From: Rhizophagus clarus
Taxonomy: Eukaryota > Glomeromycota > Glomeromycetes > Glomerales > Glomeraceae
Length of the DNA: 64,000 nt
Direction: 5' to 3'
Assembly (NCBI GenBank): GCA_015698045.1
Contig: BLAL01000160.1
Span: 1,736,001 to 1,800,000 of the forward strand
Positions 59,468-64,000 of this stretch are shown piece by piece. The notes under the pieces are model-generated. The model made no database searches and was not told the DNA's origin. It was given only the letters and a program-made list of their open reading frames with translations. How positions within the stretch are numbered: position 1 is the first letter of the stretch; each line of letters opens with the position of its first letter. Both the position numbers and the translations under genes were made by a program.

Positions 59468-62400
59468 CAAAGTTGTTCTCATAAAAAAATCTAGATAAAT
59501 TAGATAAATTCATCTTTTAAATATAAAGTTAACCGAGGAAAAGTAATCTAAAATCAAGATTTCTTCATAAAAAAAAAAAATATCATAATTATATAAACTG
59601 GAAATATATATTTTATTTTGATTAAGATCATAAGATATTTGATCTGAGTATTCATTTCCCAAAAACTTTTTTTTTATATATATAAAATAAAAATATTGGT
59701 TATAAAAAAATATAAAAAAAGTTAAAAAGATAACGAGAATATCATAAATGGGTATTATGATAGTATTAGCCATTCTATAATGATTAAATAATCAACCGGA
59801 ATATTTTTTTTTTTTTTTAAATATTCTTGTTTAGGAGGTTTTCTTTTATTATAGAAACGATGCACAAGTTTATTTGTGGAATTTTGAACAATTTTCTATC
59901 AATGGAAAGATAACCAGATTAATCTAAGATCACACACAGTATAGTAAGAAAAATTATATTAATGATTTACATTAAAGACATAAAAAAAACGTGTTAATTT
60001 ACGTATCAAAGTTACACCACGAATTTCGTCTTTAAATGTTATGACTATCATTATCCCCGTAACACATGTATGTAAACAAAGTTTAACTTTCTCTTATCTC
60101 TATCCAAAAATGACTTAGTCACGATCCACTTGGAAGTTTTTTTCATAAATTTATTTTTTATTGTTCAAAAATGGATTAATTCTTTCCCTTTTCATAAAAA
60201 CTATTTCGAGATTAAAGATAAGAGATAAGAGATAAATTCAAAATATTTTTTTTTTTTTTGACGCAAAAAACAATCAGAATCTTTGAACCAAAAAGAAGTT
60301 CAGATTATCAGATTCTTTTAAATTGGAAGAAAAAGATGAGAGTTGACTCGAAATGATCATTAATTATTATTAATTTATCCCAAAATTTATTCTATGAGAA
60401 TAAGTTACATAATGCGCATGCGCATGAAAATAGTGTGAAGTGAATTAATATGAAATTACATTAACCATATTTGGTTAATTGTGTAAATATGAAGATCGAC
60501 GATTCCGGAAACATACTTATCAGGAGATTCCGAGGGAGATTACCGAGAGACCCGAATAAAAATATTTAAACATTTAAACAAAAGACTACAAAAAAAAAAA
60601 AAAAAAAAAAAACCTAAAGAATTTGTTTTCAAAATTCTTTGTCGCAATTGATAAGAAGGTTACATTGTAAAAGTACCAAATTAGATTGTATTAATATCAA
60701 TTTTAAGGAAAAACCATGGCTGAAAAAATGGTTTGGTAACAATAACAACAACAATAAATAAATTATTTTTATACATTTAATCTTATCAATTTCTTTTTCA
60801 AAGTTGCAAAAAAAAAAAAAAAAATTTCTTGGGAATGATAAGAAAGAATTGATGAAATTTGGTTGTGACAAAATTGTCAGAATGGCAAAAGAAGTGATAC
60901 AAGTTTCTTTTTGAATGTTATCAATTTTTAAGGTTTTTAATTATGCAGTATCTTATAGTATAACTTATTTGTTGATTTTTTGATTATCAATCTATAAACG
61001 TAACTCTTGTAAGTTTTATGAACTTTAGTAAACAAGTATAAATCTGGATGATCGCCCTAAAATTGTCCGATTGTTTACGTAAAGTTCCTTATCAAAAGTC
61101 CCGGATATACCCTATTATCGTTGCGATAGGCATTTTTTACTCGGTTTTTTATTTTTGGATATTTGATTTTTAAGAATAATATATTCTATAATAATTCGCA
61201 ATCTTTTGATATATCGTGATTTTATTCTGCGGTTATTCGCAAGGAGATGGAAAAAAAATAATAATATTTTGAATATTCTTTGGAAATTCTTTGAATATTC
61301 CTTCAATTATTTGAAAATGCCGATTAATTAACCGTCAACCGTGATTTCCGATGATGGCGTTAAAATAAACGGTCAAAAAAAACTTGACTAATTTTTTTTT
61401 GTTCCTGCGCCATCAAAGACATGTGATCTTCATGATTACCGTATTCGGACGAAAACAATGCGATTGCGACATTTTATCAGAGATAGGAAAATTAATAATA
61501 CAAACGAAAATTATAAAGAATTCATTGAATGCATATTTCGATTCTTGGTTCCAGGAGTTCGGTCGTTAATAGTTATTGTGCGTGTTCTTTTTGGTATAAG
61601 CACAGAAGCAGGATTTTAAACAGGAATTCTCTAATTCAAACTTTAAAACCTTAATAAAATCAAGAGATTTATTTATATAGATTAAATTATCTGATTTGAA
61701 TTATATATTATCAAATATATTATTACAGTACGTTATCATAGTATTACTTATTATATTATTATATTATTTTAATTTATACGTGGAAGAAAAAAATCAGGAA
61801 AGAAAACTAGTTTCTTTCAAAATAGATCTTCTTTATCGTCTAACTTTTTAAATACACAGAAGGATGAACCTTAAAAAGTAAAAAAAAAAACAATTTTTTT
61901 TCGTGATCTTATGATGTCATCGTATTGCGTAGTTAGATTATTTAGTATTTTAAGTGCACAAGTCACCTTTTTTTTCACGTAAAACTGTCAAAATATAATC
62001 TAACCATTAAAATAATCCGGTCATTATAATGAATACTGCATGCATTTTATTTATATTTTATTTATTATTTATTTTATAAGAATAAAATTTCTTTTTCGAT
62101 AATACTCTATAAATTAAATATTTGTATTATCTATTATTCTAAATGAATGAATTTATAATAATGATACAAAAAAGGTTTGATTTCTTACACCAAATGATCC
62201 TATAAATAATATCACACGTTACTTAGATTTCCTTTAATGTGATAATGTGTTCATTATGTTCCTATTTTGCAATTCTTATTTTACGTAAAACGAGTTCTCA
62301 CCAAATTGTACTACGGAACGACAGTTTAATAATTTGTCGCAGAACCAAATAACTTAATATATTGTATGAAAATCAAAAATGTCATTCTAAACCTTTAATT

Positions 62401-62539
62401 GATCTTCCTATAAAATTTGGTAATAATAAATACATAATTGAGACCTCTACATAATTATATATGTATCGTGACACGTGATCATCACATGAATTCGTGAACT
62501 GCGACTTTTGAAATAAAAAAAAAGAGAATAGTACACATT
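59468..62539. other. Intergenic region upstream of DUR3
   Basis: Apart from the GATA words, only AT-rich DNA and homopolymer runs; no gene supported. Confidence 0.55.
60216..60236 (+). promoter_or_regulatory. Triple GATA motif upstream of DUR3
   Basis: Three in-phase GATAAG/GATAAG/GATAAA words at 60217, 60224 and 60231, about 930 bp upstream of the start. Fungal nitrogen genes are commonly controlled by GATA factors, so nitrogen control is plausible, not shown. Confidence 0.35.
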
Positions 62540-62680
62540 CAGAGAAGTTCGATATAACGGAGTTAAGGATCGGAACGGTTTATTATAGCCTCTAATGAAT
62601 TTAATATTTATTTCTTGATATATCGGATTTTTGAAATTTTATTATTGGAACGGACTGGTCCGTTATATCGAATTCCACTG
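62540..62680. mobile_element. Degenerate pogo/mariner-like MITE
   Basis: Ends CAGAGAAGTTCGATATAACGG and CCGTTATATCGAATTCCACTG form an imperfect inverted repeat of about 20 bp, like pogo-type ends. No flanking TA duplication is visible, so it is old or misjudged. Confidence 0.5.
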
Positions 62681-63565
62681 TGAAAATGATGGGCAACCTA
62701 ATTGCGTTATAAAGCAAATATTTCTACCCATTTTGTTAATTCATTGATTTATTCAAAAGATAATCCGGATCAGTTCGTTATAGGAACAGATCCGGTATAT
62801 CCGTGTTTATTGCGTGGAGAACGACATGAACGTGTTATAATTCGGAATAAAAATTTTAACTTGCATAATTTGATATCTGATGAAAATCAAATCCGGTTTT
62901 GCTGGATATTTGGACTCAATAGGTAAATTTGAATATTCAAAAGTCCTAGTCTTTTTTTTTTGAAAATCAAAAATTTTGACACGTCAATCGGCAGGCGATC
63001 GCTGTATATATTTATTGTCTATTACTAAAAGATTTGAAATGTAATTTAACAGATAAGATTTATTTTTTTATTTTAATACTGCATGTGAATCTATCATATT
63101 ATATTGAGAAAACGGATTTAAGTGACAATTTAATAAGCTTGCTACTAATAAACATTTTTATTTATTATTGTTTTTTTTAAACACATTTATTTAATGTTTT
63201 TCGTTGAATTGAAGTTTATGAACAAAAATCATAAAAGATAATTCCTTGAGCACCTCTGGAATTGAATACTATACCTATTACATATGATGACGATCCGTCT
63301 GAGATAATAGAATCGTAAATTACCAATAAAATATATGTTCAAAATAAAAAAATAGTTGTGAGGTTCATAAATTAATTTAGATATTTCAAGAGATTTTTAT
63401 TCTTCAAATTATGTTAAGAAATTTATTCTTCACCAACCTAACATCATCTTTTCTAATAAATTATATCTTCTGTTGAACTGTATTTTCTATTCATTGTAAA
63501 ATCTTTGTGAAAATCTTTTAATCTTTAATAATAAAAGATTTAATAAAATTTGATAACCTATATTC
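62681..63565. other. Non-coding
   Basis: A 74-codon frame at 62702-62926 has no recognisable features and sits at the edge of the MITE; the rest is AT-rich. Confidence 0.45.
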
Positions 63566-64000
63566 TTATTTTTTAATAACTTGAAATACTTCATAATTAT
63601 CTACTGCAAAATTTGTATGTGGGAAACCTATATGAGGATAATAAGCTGCTTGAGTATCATAATTCCGCCAATTGTTATTTCCATAACAGAGAAAATTACC
63701 CATATGTGGACCTTGGTCATTAGCGCAACAATAGCACATTCTGGATCTTTAACATAACCTAATTTTGCAGTAGAAATATTTTTTCCATCTGTAAAATTAA
63801 ATAAAAAACTATCTCTAGTGGTTTTCCATATACCGCTTCTATTACCAATCCAATCAATTGGATTATATCCTCCAATTAATTGAGTTGTACCTTGAATTTT
63901 TGCTACCCAAATAGTAGCTCCTTTATTATCACAATTTTTATGAAATGATGCAGCATCAAATCCATCTTGGCCTGAATGATATAATAATTTGAAATCATAA
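63566..64000 (-). pseudogene. 3' end of a TLDc-domain gene, one frameshift
   Basis: The minus strand reads from the window edge KLLYHSGQDGFDAASFHKNC, then GGYNPIDWIGN and DSFLFNFTDGKN: the TLDc pattern (GY.P..W, D.F.F). Near 63722-63735 the frame shifts after PECAI and resumes as ANDQGPHMGNFLCYG, ending VFQVIKK at the stop 63568-63566. A single missing base explains it (sequence error or true lesion). TLDc proteins, often with BTB domains, are abundant in Rhizophagus-type genomes. The N-terminus lies outside. Confidence 0.75.

Noticed and set aside
61115-62926. Short frames at 61115-61306, 61384-61569 and 62702-62926 as genes.
   Set aside because: No homology, start context or codon signal seen; expected by chance in this DNA.

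Overview
The window looks like nuclear DNA of an arbuscular mycorrhizal fungus, most likely Rhizophagus (Glomeromycota). Reasons: very AT-rich sequence with long A/T tracts, short GT-AG introns, a TKL-type kinase gene with the HGDFHDGNI catalytic loop typical of that group, a TLDc-domain gene, a spliced DUR3-type urea/solute symporter, and dense layers of decayed mobile elements. No rRNA, credible tRNA or CRISPR array was found.

Layout. 1-4677: 5' part of a Ty3/gypsy retrotransposon on the minus strand, open throughout, with a likely 5' LTR. 5307-16894: four tandem paralogues of one gene, each with a six-base coding first exon, a conserved ParB/Srx-like N-terminal domain and a rapidly diverging tail; two tails end in CaaX-type prenylation motifs. 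17503-26831: a hAT-type foldback element, a decayed gene, a 407-bp tandem repeat, a LINE relic and another inverted-repeat element.

27222-37160: the outstanding locus. About 8.4 kb consists of 72 tandem intron-sized units (starts usually 74-141 bp apart). Each has a donor (mostly GTAAGT), usually a CTAAC-like branch site, and an AG acceptor, and successive introns are separated by almost exactly one codon (68 triplets, three 6-mers, one single base). Joined in the phase set by the two upstream exons, the triplets read without a stop into a kinase exon in the correct frame. The predicted product has a short N-terminus, two hydrophobic, probably membrane-spanning segments encoded one codon per exon, and a kinase domain. 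All microexons except the last are multiples of three, so skipping any of them keeps the frame. Four mobile elements have landed inside individual introns and one more sits nested inside the Helitron. The kinase part carries a TGA and a frameshift, so the locus may be decaying.

37161-56700: accessory DNA with a broken secreted-protein gene, direct repeats, an 18-bp-TSD retroposon nested in a larger inverted-repeat element, a gag relic split by a hAT element, a heavily mutated copy of the same Ty3 family seen at 1-4122, and a paired hairpin repeat that may be a structured RNA. 56703-59290: intact nine-exon DUR3-like transporter with GATA motifs upstream. 63566-64000: 3' end of a frameshifted TLDc gene.

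All calls come from reading the sequence; family names rest on motif recognition, not database searches.
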